Shown: positions 39,363-49,340 of the stretch, piece by piece | Numbering within the stretch: position 1 is the first letter of the stretch | Layout: every line of letters starts with the position of its first letter | Assembly (NCBI RefSeq): GCF_001262015.1 | Contig: NZ_CP012074.1 | Location: forward strand, 268,501-332,500 | From: Prevotella fusca JCM 17724 | Lineage (GTDB): Bacteria > Bacteroidota > Bacteroidia > Bacteroidales > Bacteroidaceae | Reading direction: 5' to 3' | DNA length: 64,000 nt | Program-made: the position numbers and the translations under genes | The notes under the pieces: generated by a model | Databases searched by the model: none | Seen by the model: the letters and a program-made list of their open reading frames with translations, nothing else | Told to the model about the DNA's origin: nothing

Positions 39363-40166
39363 ATGAAATCAGTCAAGCCAAAGAAGAATTTGGGTCAGCA
39401 CTTCCTTACCGATTTGGATATTGCCCGCCGGATTGCTGACACCGTCGACGCCTGTCCAGACATACCAGTATTGGAGATTGGACCGGGTATGGGTGTCCTT
39501 ACTCAGTACCTTGTCGAGAAGCCACGTGAAGTGAAAGCTGTGGAGATTGACTCGGAAAGCGTTGCATACCTTTATGAGAAGTTCCCTAAACTACGTGAGA
39601 ACATTCTTGGTGAAGACTTCCTTCTCATGGACCTGACGCAGGTGTTCGGGGGCAAGCAGTTTGTCCTGACGGGTAATTATCCATACGATATTTCGTCGCA
39701 GATATTCTTCAAGATGCTTGACTACAAGAATCTTATCCCTTGCTGTACGGGTATGATTCAGCGTGAGGTCGCCCTTCGGATGGCAGCTGCACCTGGCTCA
39801 AAGACATACGGTATCCTATCCGTATTGATGCAAGCGTGGTATGATGTGGAATATCTCTTTACTGTAGATGAAAACGTCTTCAACCCACCTCCAAAGGTAA
39901 AGAGTGCTGTTATCCGTATGACACGCAATGAAGTGACTGACATCGGCTGTGATGAACGACTCTTCAAGCGGGTGGTAAAGACCGTATTCAACCAGCGACG
40001 TAAGATGTTACGTGTGAGCCTTCGACAGATTTTCAACGTGGCTAAACCGACTGATGGCTTCTACGAACAGGACATTATGACGAAACGTCCTGAACAACTG
40101 TCTATTGCACAGTTTGTAGACTTGACCAATATGGTTGCTGAACAGTTGAATATTCTTGGACAATAA
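39363..40166 (+). CDS. rsmA: 16S rRNA dimethyladenosine transferase RsmA (KsgA)
   Basis: Dimethylates the two adjacent adenosines near the 3' end of 16S rRNA during 30S maturation. 267 residues. The start KPKKNLGQHFLTD is typical, the SAM site is EIGPGMGVLTQ and the catalytic motif is NYPYDISSQ. The downstream reductase gene starts 22 bp after its stop codon. Confidence 0.97.
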   Translation: MKSVKPKKNLGQHFLTDLDIARRIADTVDACPDIPVLEIGPGMGVLTQYLVEKPREVKAVEIDSESVAYLYEKFPKLRENILGEDFLLMDLTQVFGGKQFVLTGNYPYDISSQIFFKMLDYKNLIPCCTGMIQREVALRMAAAPGSKTYGILSVLMQAWYDVEYLFTVDENVFNPPPKVKSAVIRMTRNEVTDIGCDERLFKRVVKTVFNQRRKMLRVSLRQIFNVAKPTDGFYEQDIMTKRPEQLSIAQFVDLTNMVAEQLNILGQ

Positions 40167-40188
40167 GTTGAAAGGAGTTAAATTACCT

Positions 40189-40674
40189 ATGACAAGAAAA
40201 GAACAATATGCCCAACTTATACCGCAGATAGTGGGTCTCATCAAGGGCGAAACAAACCTTGTGGGCATTTTGGCAAACGTGTCAGCAGCCTTGCACGAAG
40301 CCTTCCCGGAACGTTTCTTCTGGACGGGCTTCTACCTTCATGAGGAAGGTAAAACCCTCTCATTAGGACCTTTCCAAGGTTCGGTAGCCTGCTATTCCAT
40401 CCCATTCGGCAAAGGGGTCTGTGGCAAAGCATGGGAACAAGGTCGCACGCTCATTGTTCCTGACGTAGAGGAATTCCCCGGGCACATTGCTTGCAGCAGT
40501 CTTTCTCGCAGCGAGATAGTCGTTCCTATGTACGATTCTTCACACACTTTCTGTGGTGTACTTGACATCGACAGCATCCGCCTTGACGACTTCAATGACG
40601 ATGATAAAGATGGTTTGGAACGTGTTATCGCCCTACTGATGGAGGAAACAAGTAATCTCTTCCAGCAGAAATAA
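40189..40674 (+). CDS. msrC: Free methionine-(R)-sulfoxide reductase (GAF domain)
   Basis: Reduces free methionine-R-sulfoxide using thioredoxin. 161 residues, a single GAF domain. Three cysteines, C68, C78 and C102, have the same spacing (10 and 24) as the catalytic set of the E. coli enzyme. ATG at 40189 is preferred to the in-frame ATG at 40156 because AAAGGAG lies about 11 nt before it and the longer form would overlap rsmA. Probably cotranscribed with rsmA. Confidence 0.92.
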   Translation: MTRKEQYAQLIPQIVGLIKGETNLVGILANVSAALHEAFPERFFWTGFYLHEEGKTLSLGPFQGSVACYSIPFGKGVCGKAWEQGRTLIVPDVEEFPGHIACSSLSRSEIVVPMYDSSHTFCGVLDIDSIRLDDFNDDDKDGLERVIALLMEETSNLFQQK

Positions 40675-40777
40675 CGGAACGCACCGCTTTAGGCAGGAGT
40701 CACAGGAGACCTCTTTCTTATGAGGAAAGGACATGACGGATATAATTCCTTGTTTTTACAAAAAAGTAAAGTAAAAT

Positions 40778-40809
40778 CTTGTCCATATCCGAATTAATAT
40801 CTATTTTTG
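40778..40809 (+). promoter_or_regulatory. Promoter of frr
   Basis: CTTG at 40778-40781, a 20-bp spacer and TATTTTTG at 40802-40809, 29 nt before the ATG. Confidence 0.7.
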
Positions 40810-40837
40810 TAAAGTTGAAATTTAATATTACGAATAT

Positions 40838-41398
40838 ATGTTAGACGTTAAGCAGACATTAAATGATGCCAGCGAGCGCATGGAAATGGCAACGATGTAT
40901 CTCAGTGATGAGTTGCAGCGCATCCGTGCTGGCCGTGCAAACGTAGCCATCCTCGATGGTGTACGAGTTGATTCCTATGGTTCAAAGGTTCCTTTGAATC
41001 AAGTTGCCACAGTCATGGTGCCTGACGCACGTACCATCGCTATCAAGCCATGGGATAAGAAAGCTATCAAGGACATTGAAAAGGCTATCATGGATTCAGA
41101 TGTTGGTATCACACCAGAGAACAATGGTGAGTTGATTCGTCTGAACCTGCCTCAACCAACAGAGGAGCGTCGCCGCGATCTGGTGAAGCAGTGTAACAAG
41201 ATTGGTGAGCGCACAAAGGTTGAAATCCGTAATGTCCGCTCTGACATCAAGGAGAAACTTAAGAAAGCCATCAAGGACGGTCTTTCTGAAGACAACGAGA
41301 AGGATGCTGAGGAGAGCTTGCAGAAGATTCACGACAAGTTTATCAAGCAGGTTGAATCACTGCTCGAAGATAAGCAGAAGGAGATTATGACCGTTTAA
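40838..41398 (+). CDS. frr: Ribosome recycling factor
   Basis: Splits post-termination ribosomes with EF-G. 186 residues, full length. The two-domain RRF signature is clear (RAGRANVAILDGVRVDSYG, then LRLNLPQPTEERRRDLVKQ in shifted form, and VRSDIKEKLKKA). Followed by an unusual pair of GC-rich hairpins before rsgA. Confidence 0.97.
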   Translation: MLDVKQTLNDASERMEMATMYLSDELQRIRAGRANVAILDGVRVDSYGSKVPLNQVATVMVPDARTIAIKPWDKKAIKDIEKAIMDSDVGITPENNGELIRLNLPQPTEERRRDLVKQCNKIGERTKVEIRNVRSDIKEKLKKAIKDGLSEDNEKDAEESLQKIHDKFIKQVESLLEDKQKEIMTV

Positions 41399-41400
41399 GA

Positions 41401-41588
41401 GCCTCCCTAAACCCCTCCGAAAGGAGAGGGAATGTAATTAGGTAAATATATCTGTATATTATCTATACCTCGTTCACATGAGAAGATATAAGGGGGAATA
41501 ACAGGCACTTATTAGTGATAGAATATTATTCTAACTGGCTTCCATCAGGCACTCCCCTCCTTTTGGAGGGGCTGGGGGAGGCTTTTTT
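41401..41588. repeat. Pair of inverted GC-rich hairpins between frr and rsgA
   Basis: GCCTCCC, ACCCCTCC and GGAGAGGG at 41401-41431 mirror CTCCCCTCC, GGAGGGG and GGGGGAGGC at 41551-41582. Each is itself a hairpin, and together they form imperfect terminal inverted repeats around about 120 bp of A/T-rich DNA. The right copy is followed by TTTTTT, so it can terminate frr transcription, and it ends only 7 bp before the rsgA start. Confidence 0.6.
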
Positions 41589-41594
41589 ATTTTT

Positions 41595-42539
41595 ATGCGC
41601 GGCTTAGTAATAAAGAACACTGGTAGCTGGTACACGGTGAAAACCGAGGATGGCAAGACGATAGACAGCAAAATCAAGGGCAATTTCCGTCTGAAGGGAA
41701 TTCGCTCCACCAATCCTGTGGCTGTTGGTGATTACGTCATTATCACGCCTAACCAGGAGGGAACGGCTTTCATTACAGAGATAGAAGACCGCCGGAACTA
41801 TATTATCCGTAAGTCGCCTAATCTCTCGAAGCAGAGTCACATCATCGCTGCCAATATCGACCAAGCGTTCTTGATAGTCACAGTAAACTATCCCGAGACA
41901 TCCACCACCTTCATTGACCGCTTCCTTGCAGGGGCTGAGGCTTACCGTGTTCCGGTAACGTTAGTGTTCAATAAGCATGACCTGCTTTCCGAAGACGAGC
42001 TGCGTTATCAGCATGCTGTGATGAATCTCTACGAGACAATCGGTTATCAGTGTGTGGAGGTGCAGGCGAGTGCAGAACCAGCTGATGAGTTCAGTGTAGA
42101 GAAGATGAAGCCGCTGCTGGCTGGTAAAGTCACGCTGTTGAGCGGTAACAGTGGTGTGGGAAAGTCAACGATTATCAATGCTCTCCTGCCTCATGCGAAC
42201 CTTCGTACGGCTGACATCTCCGATGCGCATAACACGGGTATGCACACAACAACGTTCAGCGAGATGCTGGAACTGCCAATGGGTGGATATCTTATTGACA
42301 CGCCAGGTATCAAAGGTTTCGGAACTTTCGATATAGAACGTGAAGAGCTGACAAGCTACTTCCGTGAGATTTTCAAGTTTTCAAAGGACTGTAAGTTCTC
42401 AAATTGTACGCACACACACGAGCCTGGCTGCGCTGTAAGAAAGGCTATCGAGGAACATTATATCGCTGAAAGCCGATATAACAGCTACCTTTCAATGCTG
42501 GAAGATAAGGAAGAAAATAAATATCGTGAGGCTTTTTAG
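41595..42539 (+). CDS. rsgA: Ribosome small-subunit-dependent GTPase A
   Basis: Circularly permuted GTPase that checks late 30S assembly. 314 residues: N-terminal OB fold, then G4-like VFNKHDLL, G1 [10 protein letters not shown] and G3 DTPGIKGFG in the permuted order, and a zinc finger [14 protein letters not shown]. The start lies directly after a GC-rich hairpin and T-run, with no visible Shine-Dalgarno sequence. Confidence 0.96.
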   Translation: MRGLVIKNTGSWYTVKTEDGKTIDSKIKGNFRLKGIRSTNPVAVGDYVIITPNQEGTAFITEIEDRRNYIIRKSPNLSKQSHIIAANIDQAFLIVTVNYPETSTTFIDRFLAGAEAYRVPVTLVFNKHDLLSEDELRYQHAVMNLYETIGYQCVEVQASAEPADEFSVEKMKPLLAGKVTLLSGNSGVGKSTIINALLPHANLRTADISDAHNTGMHTTTFSEMLELPMGGYLIDTPGIKGFGTFDIEREELTSYFREIFKFSKDCKFSNCTHTHEPGCAVRKAIEEHYIAESRYNSYLSMLEDKEENKYREAF

Positions 42540-42722
42540 CTTCACGATTTTTTTATTTCACATCCTTTTCATGATGAAAAGACAGCTTGTAGAGATGCGG
42601 CTATATTACTATAGCTGTTTTTAGATTCATTTTGCGATTACTTTTGACACTTCGCATAAACACACTACAAATCAATTAGTTAGATAAGACACAATAAAAT
42701 TTTCTTTCCATTTCTTATCATC

Positions 42723-42802
42723 GTGCGGATGCCCAGCACACACTGTGCGAGGGCTTAACACCAATGGTGCGAAGGGTGAACACCAATTGTTTGAATGCCT
42801 TG
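42723..42802 (+). repeat. Family I array, copy d
   Basis: Units start at 42723, 42745, 42767 and 42789, exactly 22 bp apart (GTGCG, GTGCG, GTGCG, then a degenerate GTTTG). The leader TCTTTCCATTTCTTATCAT is recognisable; terminal repeats are not. It fills the middle of the 308-bp gap between rsgA and the HAD gene (convergent); nothing else was seen. Confidence 0.65.
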
Positions 42803-42847
42803 TAGTCTTGCAAACGACCTACGATACTTAAAGTGGAAAGGACCTAA

Positions 42848-43585
42848 TCAGCGTTTTGAAAGACTGTCCAAGACACGCTCCCAATTATCAGCAAACTCTC
42901 GGATGGTTGGAAAAAGAATGTCTGCACCTTCATTCAAGAGGACTGAATCATCCAATGGACCACTATTGATAGCCACCGTGTAGCAGCCTGCTGCCGCACC
43001 TGCATGCACACCGAGTGGTGCATTCTCAACGACAATACCCTCTGTTGGTGAATAATTACCAGCCTTTTGCAATCCCATCAGATAAGGGTCAGGGTTCGGT
43101 TTACCACGCTTCACATCATAAGCAGTCGTAATCTGGTCTGCAGAAACGAAGTCGCCAAAGTCACGGGTGACACGCTCAATCAATGGAAGCTGCGCACTTC
43201 CTGTCACAATACCAATCTTTAATCCGCTCGCCTTGATCTTCTGCATAAGATCTATTACGCCATCAAATACCTTTGCCTCGGGCATTTCGTGGAAGTAATG
43301 CGCCTTCACATCATACATCCGTTGCGCCTCCCCCTCACTCAAATCCTTACCGAGTTGTGCCTTGGCATACTTACGTATGGTATCGACGCCACGTGCTCCT
43401 TCCGTTGCGTATGAATCTTCAAGCGTGAAATGAATACCAAATTCCTTCATAGCACGCTGCCACGCAACACCATGGTTGGGCATTGAATCGTAGAGAACAC
43501 CGTCCATATCAAAGAGGACAACTTGAGGAACTCTCAAAGTAATCGTACTGGAGGAGGGGGTGTTTTGCAGAGATTGAGACGACAT
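42848..43585 (-). CDS. HAD-superfamily hydrolase (beta-phosphoglucomutase-like)
   Basis: Cytoplasmic sugar-phosphate phosphatase or mutase, 245 residues from the ATG at 43585. The nucleophile motif is LFDMDGVLYDS (D26, D28), motif II is GIVTGSAQ, and KRGKPNPDPYLMG plus VVENAPLGVHAGAAAG close the active site. An alternative in-frame ATG at 43624 would add 13 residues. Encoded downstream of pgi on the same strand, separated by GC-rich hairpins. Substrate unknown. Confidence 0.88.
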   Translation of the reverse strand: MSSQSLQNTPSSSTITLRVPQVVLFDMDGVLYDSMPNHGVAWQRAMKEFGIHFTLEDSYATEGARGVDTIRKYAKAQLGKDLSEGEAQRMYDVKAHYFHEMPEAKVFDGVIDLMQKIKASGLKIGIVTGSAQLPLIERVTRDFGDFVSADQITTAYDVKRGKPNPDPYLMGLQKAGNYSPTEGIVVENAPLGVHAGAAAGCYTVAINSGPLDDSVLLNEGADILFPTIREFADNWERVLDSLSKR

Positions 43586-43729
43586 AGCAGTTTTCTTTAC
43601 CTTATTATATATTATTATCCTCAAGTCCCTCCAGCTATGTGAAGAACTTGAGGATACATTAAGAATGTTATAAAATAGTACTCCCCTTGAAAGCTACCCA
43701 CACTCCCTTTAACTACATTCCGCTAAGTG

Positions 43730-43793
43730 CTCCTCCCCTTTCGGGGAGGTTGGGTGGAGCTTCCTTCCCCTCTTTCGGAGGGGTTGGGGGAGG
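43730..43793 (-). repeat. Tandem GC-rich hairpins after pgi
   Basis: Two family III hairpins in direct repeat: CTCCCCTTTCGGGGAGG with GGTGGAG, then CCCCTCTTTCGGAGGGG with GGGGGAGG, ending just after the pgi stop codon (43797). Confidence 0.6.
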
Positions 43794-43796
43794 TCC

Positions 43797-45152
43797 TTAT
43801 TCTTTAGTCAGTCTTTCCTGAATTGCCTTGCTCTCTTCCTCGTAACCTGGCTTGTTGAGAAGAGCAAACATGTTCTTCTTGTAAGCCTCAACACCTGGCT
43901 GGTTGAAAGGATTTACTTCCTGGATAAGACCGCTGATACCACAAGCCTTCTCAAAGAAGTAGATAAGCTGACCAAGGTAATACTCGTTCAGTGTTGGAAC
44001 GCTGACACGGATGTTAGGAACACCACCGTCAACATGTGCCAGACGTGTACCAAGCTCTGCCATCTTGTTCACCTCATCAACACGCTTACCAGCGAGGAAG
44101 TTCAAGCCGTCAAGATTTTCCTCATCGTGTGGGAAGAGCACCTTGGCATTAGGCTCCTCAACAGAGATAACAGTCTCGAAGATAGAACGCTCACCCTCCT
44201 GAATCCACTGACCCATTGAGTGCAGGTCGGTGGTGAAGTCGCAAGCAGCAGGGAAGATACCCTTGTGTTCCTTACCCTCGCTCTCGCCGTAGAGCTGCTT
44301 CCACCACTCTGCAAAGAAGTGGAGCTTTGGCTGGAAGTTAGCAACAATCTCGATCTTCTTGCCTGCCTGTGAGTAGAGACCTTGACGAACAGCAGCGTAA
44401 CGTGCGGCAATGTTGCTTGCGAAAGGAACATCAACCGAAGTCTCCTTCTCCATTACCTGTGCACCCTCAACAAGTTTCTGTACGTCAAAACCTGCGACAG
44501 CGATTGGCAGCAGACCTACCGGAGTAAGTACTGAGAAACGACCACCTACGTTGTCAGGAATAATGAAAGTCTTGTAACCTTCCTTGGTTGCAGCAGCACG
44601 CGCAGCACCCTTATGCTCGTCAGTGATAGCAACGATAACATCCTTCGCAGCCTCCTTGCCGAGCTGGTCCTCACACTGCTTCTTCAAAAGACGGAATGCG
44701 AGTGCTGTCTCTGTTGTTGTACCTGACTTAGATATGTTGATAACACCGAACTTCTTGTCCTTCAGATAGTCTGTCAACTCAGCGAGGTAATCCTCGCCAA
44801 TATTGTTACCTGCAAAGAGAATGGTCGGATTCTTCTTGTCATTTACAAGCCAAGCAAAGCTGTTACCTAATGCTTCGATGACAGCGCGGGCACCGAGGTA
44901 AGAGCCACCGATACCAGCAACGACAACCACTTCGCACTTCTCACGGAGTGTATTGGCTACCGCCTGAATCTCACCGAGGAATGCTGGAGTAATGCTTGAT
45001 GGCAAATGCAACCATCCAAGGAAATCATTACCAGGACAAGTAGCTTTCTCCAAAGCGTCCTGAGCAGCAGCTACGTGAGGAGCATAAGCCTCTACTGCGC
45101 CCGGATTCAAGAACTGGGCGGCTTTCGTGATGTCTAACTTAATACTTTCCAT
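43797..45152 (-). CDS. pgi: Glucose-6-phosphate isomerase
   Basis: Interconverts glucose-6-phosphate and fructose-6-phosphate. 451 residues, the short bacterial form. Sugar-phosphate site [11 protein letters not shown] and [13 protein letters not shown], then the PGI signature [14 protein letters not shown] and the second near the C-terminus. Third gene of lysS-gpsA-pgi, 7 bp after gpsA, with which it is cotranscribed. Confidence 0.97.
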   Translation of the reverse strand: MESIKLDITKAAQFLNPGAVEAYAPHVAAAQDALEKATCPGNDFLGWLHLPSSITPAFLGEIQAVANTLREKCEVVVVAGIGGSYLGARAVIEALGNSFAWLVNDKKNPTILFAGNNIGEDYLAELTDYLKDKKFGVINISKSGTTTETALAFRLLKKQCEDQLGKEAAKDVIVAITDEHKGAARAAATKEGYKTFIIPDNVGGRFSVLTPVGLLPIAVAGFDVQKLVEGAQVMEKETSVDVPFASNIAARYAAVRQGLYSQAGKKIEIVANFQPKLHFFAEWWKQLYGESEGKEHKGIFPAACDFTTDLHSMGQWIQEGERSIFETVISVEEPNAKVLFPHDEENLDGLNFLAGKRVDEVNKMAELGTRLAHVDGGVPNIRVSVPTLNEYYLGQLIYFFEKACGISGLIQEVNPFNQPGVEAYKKNMFALLNKPGYEEESKAIQERLTKE

Positions 45153-45159
45153 ATTCTGT

Positions 45160-46155
45160 TTATCTAAATGAATCTGTTAATAATTTTATTTCTATTTGTG
45201 GACTGATACGCTCATAAAGGATGTTGTAGACAGCATCAAGGATAGGCATATTGACGTGCAGACGACGGTTAATCTCCTTCATACACTTTGTTCCGAAATA
45301 TCCCTCAGCAATCATTTCCATCTCAATCTGTGCCGACTTGACGCTGTAACCCTTACCAATCATCGTACCGAAGGTATGGTTGCGAGAGAACTTACTGTAT
45401 CCCGTCACCAATTGGTCACCAAGATATACGCTGTCAATGATGGAACGCTGAATTGGATTTATCGTATTGAGAAACCTGTCCATTTCCTGCATTGCATTCG
45501 ACATCAGCACTGCCTGGAAGTTATCACCATATTTCAAACCAGAACAAATACCAGCCGATATGGCATAGACATTCTTCAGAACAGAAGCATACTCAATTCC
45601 AAGAACATCGGGCGAGGTCTTGGTCTTGACATAGTTTGATACCAATACCTCCGTAAAGGCACGTGCCTTCTCAAGGTCGGAACAGCCTACAGTAAGATAG
45701 GTGAGGCGTTCCATCGCTACTTCCTCCGCATGGGACGGTCCACCAATAACTGCAAGATTGTCGTAAGGAACACCGTATGCCTCATGAAAATACTCTGAAC
45801 AGACGAGGTTCTCATCAGGAACAATACCCTTGATAGCCGTTACTATCAGCTTTGTACTGAGCTTTGTCTTCAGTTTCTTCAGCAAGGCTTTCAGATAAGG
45901 AGAAGGAGTTACAAACACCAAAGTATCATACTCCTGTACAATCTTGTTGATATCCGAAGAGAGTACCACCTCATTCATATTAAACCTCACACTTGTAAGG
46001 TAAGAAGGATTGTGTCCTCTGCGCTTGAACTCCTCTATCTTTTCGTCACGTCGGAAGTACCAACCGATATGGTGCGTATGCTCCACAACAATCTTAGCGA
46101 TAGCCGTTGCCCAGCTACCGCTTCCAATGATTGCTATTTTACCAACGTCGAACAT
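45160..46155 (-). CDS. gpsA: Glycerol-3-phosphate dehydrogenase [NAD(P)+]
   Basis: Makes sn-glycerol-3-phosphate for phospholipids. 331 residues. The dinucleotide-binding site is [13 protein letters not shown] at residues 9-21, the catalytic lysine lies in [12 protein letters not shown], and the substrate site is in [11 protein letters not shown]. Encoded 154 bp after lysS and 7 bp before pgi. Confidence 0.96.
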   Translation of the reverse strand: MFDVGKIAIIGSGSWATAIAKIVVEHTHHIGWYFRRDEKIEEFKRRGHNPSYLTSVRFNMNEVVLSSDINKIVQEYDTLVFVTPSPYLKALLKKLKTKLSTKLIVTAIKGIVPDENLVCSEYFHEAYGVPYDNLAVIGGPSHAEEVAMERLTYLTVGCSDLEKARAFTEVLVSNYVKTKTSPDVLGIEYASVLKNVYAISAGICSGLKYGDNFQAVLMSNAMQEMDRFLNTINPIQRSIIDSVYLGDQLVTGYSKFSRNHTFGTMIGKGYSVKSAQIEMEMIAEGYFGTKCMKEINRRLHVNMPILDAVYNILYERISPQIEIKLLTDSFR

Positions 46156-46316
46156 AGGCGTTAAGAATAAGAGTAAAAAGGTGAAGAGATGAAACTGTAA
46201 AAGGTATGAGCATCGTATTATAACCTAATATTATTTGTTATAATAGTACTTCTCCTTTAACTATTCGTCCTGCTTTCTACCCTTTTTACTTTTTTATCCT
46301 TTTACTTTTTTACTTT
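46156..46316. repeat. A/G-rich simple-sequence region between lysS and gpsA
   Basis: Runs of AGTAAAAAGG-like units lie on opposite strands at the two ends (46164-46204 and 46265-46316), so the gap is a weak inverted repeat of a low-complexity motif. It reaches into the lysS stop region. No promoter for gpsA was recognised. Confidence 0.4.
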
Positions 46317-48046
46317 TCCTTAGCTCCGTCAATCCACTGCTGAATATCGTCGACAGAGGGCTTCTCATAACCGAGCTTGTACTTCTTGTTGATTTCTCCG
46401 AGCTTCTGCTGCAAGCCTTGAGCCTTCTCGTCTCTGATATCAGAGATGAGGTTGAAGCCTGCCTTGCGCAGAACATATACCCAGTCTTCAGCAACACCAA
46501 GCTCAGCCCATTCCTTGACAGAAGACTGCGGAATCTTTGGCTCTGGCTTCATCTGTGGGAAGAGCAATACTTCCTGGATGTATTCCTTGCCAGTCATCAG
46601 CATTACCAGACGGTCAATACCGATACCGATACCAGAAGTTGGAGGCATACCATACTGCAAAGAGCGGAGGAAGTCCTGATCGATTATCATCGCCTCATCG
46701 TCACCCTTGTCTGCCAAGTGCATCTGATCGAGGAAACGCTCCTCCTGATCAATCGGGTCATTCAGCTCTGAATAGGCATTTGCAAGTTCCTTACCGTTCA
46801 CCATCAACTCAAAACGCTCTGTCAGTCCTGGCTTAGAACGGTGCATCTTTGTCAGCGGTGACATCTCAACAGGATAGTCAGTAATGAAGGTTGGCTGAAC
46901 GTATGTTCCCTCACAGAATTCACCGAAGATTTCATCAATGAGCTTACCCTTACCGAAACTTTCGTCAATCTCTTCCAACTTCAGCTCGTTGACGGCGATA
47001 TGGCGGATTTCCTCCTCTGTCTTTCCATTGAGATCGAAGCCTGTCTTCTCCTTGATAGCATCGAGGATAGGCAGACGACGGAATGGAGCCTTGAAGCTGA
47101 TAACCTTGTCACCAACCTGTACTTCCGGCTTGCCATTTACCTCTGTACATATCTTCTCAAGCAGACGCTCTGTGAAAGACATCATCCAGTTGTAGTCCTT
47201 GTACTGTACATAAAGTTCCATACAAGTAAACTCTGGATTATGGAAACGGTCCATACCCTCGTTACGGAAGTTCTTGCCGATTTCATATACACCCTCGAAA
47301 CCACCAACGATCAGACGCTTCAGATAAAGTTCTGTTGCGATACGCATATACATATCGACGTTGAGGGCATTGAAATGGGTAATAAATGGACGTGCGCTCG
47401 CACCACCTGCAATACTCTGTAAGGTGGGAGTTTCAACCTCAGTATAACCAGCCTCATCGAAGAACTGGCGCATCGTACGCAATACGGTTGCACGCTTCAA
47501 GAAAGTATCTTTCACACCTTCGTTCACAACGAGGTCAACATAACGCTGACGGTAACGCTGCTCCGGGTCCTCAAACTTGTCGTATGCCTCGCCGTCCTTG
47601 TACTTAACAACTGGCAGTGGCTTCAAGCTCTTTGCCAGGAGGGTAATCTCTTTGGCATGCACAGATATTTCTCCCATCTGTGTCTTGAACACTTCACCCT
47701 TCACTCCGATGAAGTCACCAATATCCAGCAACTTCTTGAACACCTTGTTATATAATTCTTTATCCTCACCCGGACAGATGTCGTCACGAGTGATATAAAC
47801 CTGGATTCTGCCCTTGCTATCCTGTAATTCTGCGAAGGAAGCCTTGCCCATGACACGGCGTCCCATCATACGACCAGCGATTACAACCTCACGCTGTTCG
47901 TCCTCCTTGAACTGCTCTTTGATATCAGTAGAGTAAGCATTCGTTGGAAACTCTGCTGCTGGATAGGGGTCAATCCCCATCTCACGCAATTCCTGCAGGC
48001 TTTGGCGGCGACCAATCTCCTGCTCAGATAATTCTAAAACGTTCAT
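46310..48046 (-). CDS. lysS: Lysine-tRNA ligase, class II
   Basis: Charges tRNA-Lys. 578 residues, with the OB-fold anticodon domain first (VVIAGRMMGRRVMGKASFAE), then class II motif 2 (FRNEGMDRFHNPEFTCME) and motif 3 (SGIGIGIDRLVMLMTG). The C-terminal extension after motif 3 (about 70 residues, VKEWAELGVAEDWVYVLRKA) is typical of Bacteroidetes. First gene of lysS-gpsA-pgi. Confidence 0.97.
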   Translation of the reverse strand: MNVLELSEQEIGRRQSLQELREMGIDPYPAAEFPTNAYSTDIKEQFKEDEQREVVIAGRMMGRRVMGKASFAELQDSKGRIQVYITRDDICPGEDKELYNKVFKKLLDIGDFIGVKGEVFKTQMGEISVHAKEITLLAKSLKPLPVVKYKDGEAYDKFEDPEQRYRQRYVDLVVNEGVKDTFLKRATVLRTMRQFFDEAGYTEVETPTLQSIAGGASARPFITHFNALNVDMYMRIATELYLKRLIVGGFEGVYEIGKNFRNEGMDRFHNPEFTCMELYVQYKDYNWMMSFTERLLEKICTEVNGKPEVQVGDKVISFKAPFRRLPILDAIKEKTGFDLNGKTEEEIRHIAVNELKLEEIDESFGKGKLIDEIFGEFCEGTYVQPTFITDYPVEMSPLTKMHRSKPGLTERFELMVNGKELANAYSELNDPIDQEERFLDQMHLADKGDDEAMIIDQDFLRSLQYGMPPTSGIGIGIDRLVMLMTGKEYIQEVLLFPQMKPEPKIPQSSVKEWAELGVAEDWVYVLRKAGFNLISDIRDEKAQGLQQKLGEINKKYKLGYEKPSVDDIQQWIDGAKEK

Positions 48047-48485
48047 ATTTATATTTAAATCGAATATATTCTTATAGGTTGCAAATTTAATAAATTATTC
48101 GCAAACTATAGCTGGTTTTTTGTTTTTTATGGCTTTGTTACTCACCATATAATTGCAGTATGAGGATAATAAAGCCGTGACTGTGGGGGGCATACCTTGC
48201 TTTGACATTGTTTGAGACTATGTTCTGGTAACGATTTCCAGTGAGTTTGTCGAATTCTTTTCATGAAAACAATTCCATGAAGGTCATTTTGTTTTTATTT
48301 GAAGATTCAAAAAACATACATAATGAGTCCCATATAGAGATTTTTTAGTACCTTTGCTAATCGGTTATCATGGTAGTCATTTGCTCTATTGTTTTTAGAT
48401 GTAGACGAAAGTGGGGGTATTTAATGACATGTAGTGATTAAAATAGTTTTCAATGTACAGTGTTTAACTAATTGTTTAATGACTT
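48047..48485. other. Gap holding the divergent lysS and restriction-operon promoters
   Basis: Minus-strand TAAATTTG at 48089-48082 is the probable lysS -7 box, and TACCTTTG at 48349-48356 is the probable -7 box for the restriction-modification genes, 130 nt before their start. A single TTTTCATGAAAA palindrome at 48258 resembles the CATGAA core of the array at 12 kb. No gene is seen, and no controller-protein box was recognised. Confidence 0.5.
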
Positions 48486-49340
48486 ATGGGAAATATTCTA
48501 ACAGCTATAACAGCGATTGTGGGCAACTCCTTGGACCTCTCTGGAAATACTCCTGGGCAAATACAGAATAGGGTAAATCAGATGGGGGCAGCTCTTGAAG
48601 ATTATGTGAAGAATGCCTTTGCCGATTGTATTGGGAAAGACCAAAGAACAATTAATTCTCAACGTAACTCTACATTCTCGTATTTAGGCAATAATACAAA
48701 TCCTCCTGATGCGATGTTAAAGGATAGCGATGCTATAGAAATAAAGAAGGTAGAGTCTGTTAAAAACACCTTACAGCTTAATAGCAGCTATCCTAAAAAT
48801 AAATTAAGTTCAGGTAATCCGAAAATTTCAGTAGAGTGTAAGAATTGCGAAGAATGGAATATAAAAGACATGATTTACGTTGTAGGACATGTTCGAAAAT
48901 CCATTTTACATAATATATTCTTTGTATATGGAGATGTTTATTGCGATGCCCACAATGTTTATGAAAAGGTAGAGAATACTATAAAAGAGTGTGTTCAGAC
49001 GTTGGAAGGTGTAGAGTTGTCTGAAACGAAAGAGCTTGGAAGGGTAAACAAGGTTGATCATCTTGGCATTTCAAGTCTCAGGGTAAGGGGTATGTGGGTT
49101 ATAGCTTCACCTTTCAAGCAGTTTGAGTATTTGTATGAAGATGAGGATAAGGAGGAAAAAACTTCTTTCAGATTAATAGCTGTCATTCCCGAGACTAAGT
49201 ATAACAGCTTTGGGAATAAGTCGGATTTTGAAACTTTCTGCATGAGTCATGGCGTTGTTGTCAACGATGAAGATGTGCCTAATCCTCAGAATCCAGCGGA
49301 AATGATTAAGTGTAAAGTAATAATATATAAGGTACAGTGA
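48486..49340 (+). CDS. Type II restriction endonuclease, NgoPII family
   Basis: 284-residue nuclease resembling NgoPII, an isoschizomer of HaeIII that cuts GGCC. The start [14 protein letters not shown] is family-like. The PD-(D/E)xK site is present: D75 in NPPDAM, then E85-I-K87. It overlaps the methyltransferase gene by 4 bp (GTGA). Codon use is more A/T-rich than in neighbouring housekeeping genes, a sign of horizontal gain. GGCC specificity is inferred from family resemblance and is not proven. Confidence 0.85.
   Translation: MGNILTAITAIVGNSLDLSGNTPGQIQNRVNQMGAALEDYVKNAFADCIGKDQRTINSQRNSTFSYLGNNTNPPDAMLKDSDAIEIKKVESVKNTLQLNSSYPKNKLSSGNPKISVECKNCEEWNIKDMIYVVGHVRKSILHNIFFVYGDVYCDAHNVYEKVENTIKECVQTLEGVELSETKELGRVNKVDHLGISSLRVRGMWVIASPFKQFEYLYEDEDKEEKTSFRLIAVIPETKYNSFGNKSDFETFCMSHGVVVNDEDVPNPQNPAEMIKCKVIIYKVQ

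Noticed and set aside
48047..48485. Possible controller-protein gene for the restriction pair
   Set aside because: No open frame of suitable size or helix-turn-helix sequence is present in the gap.
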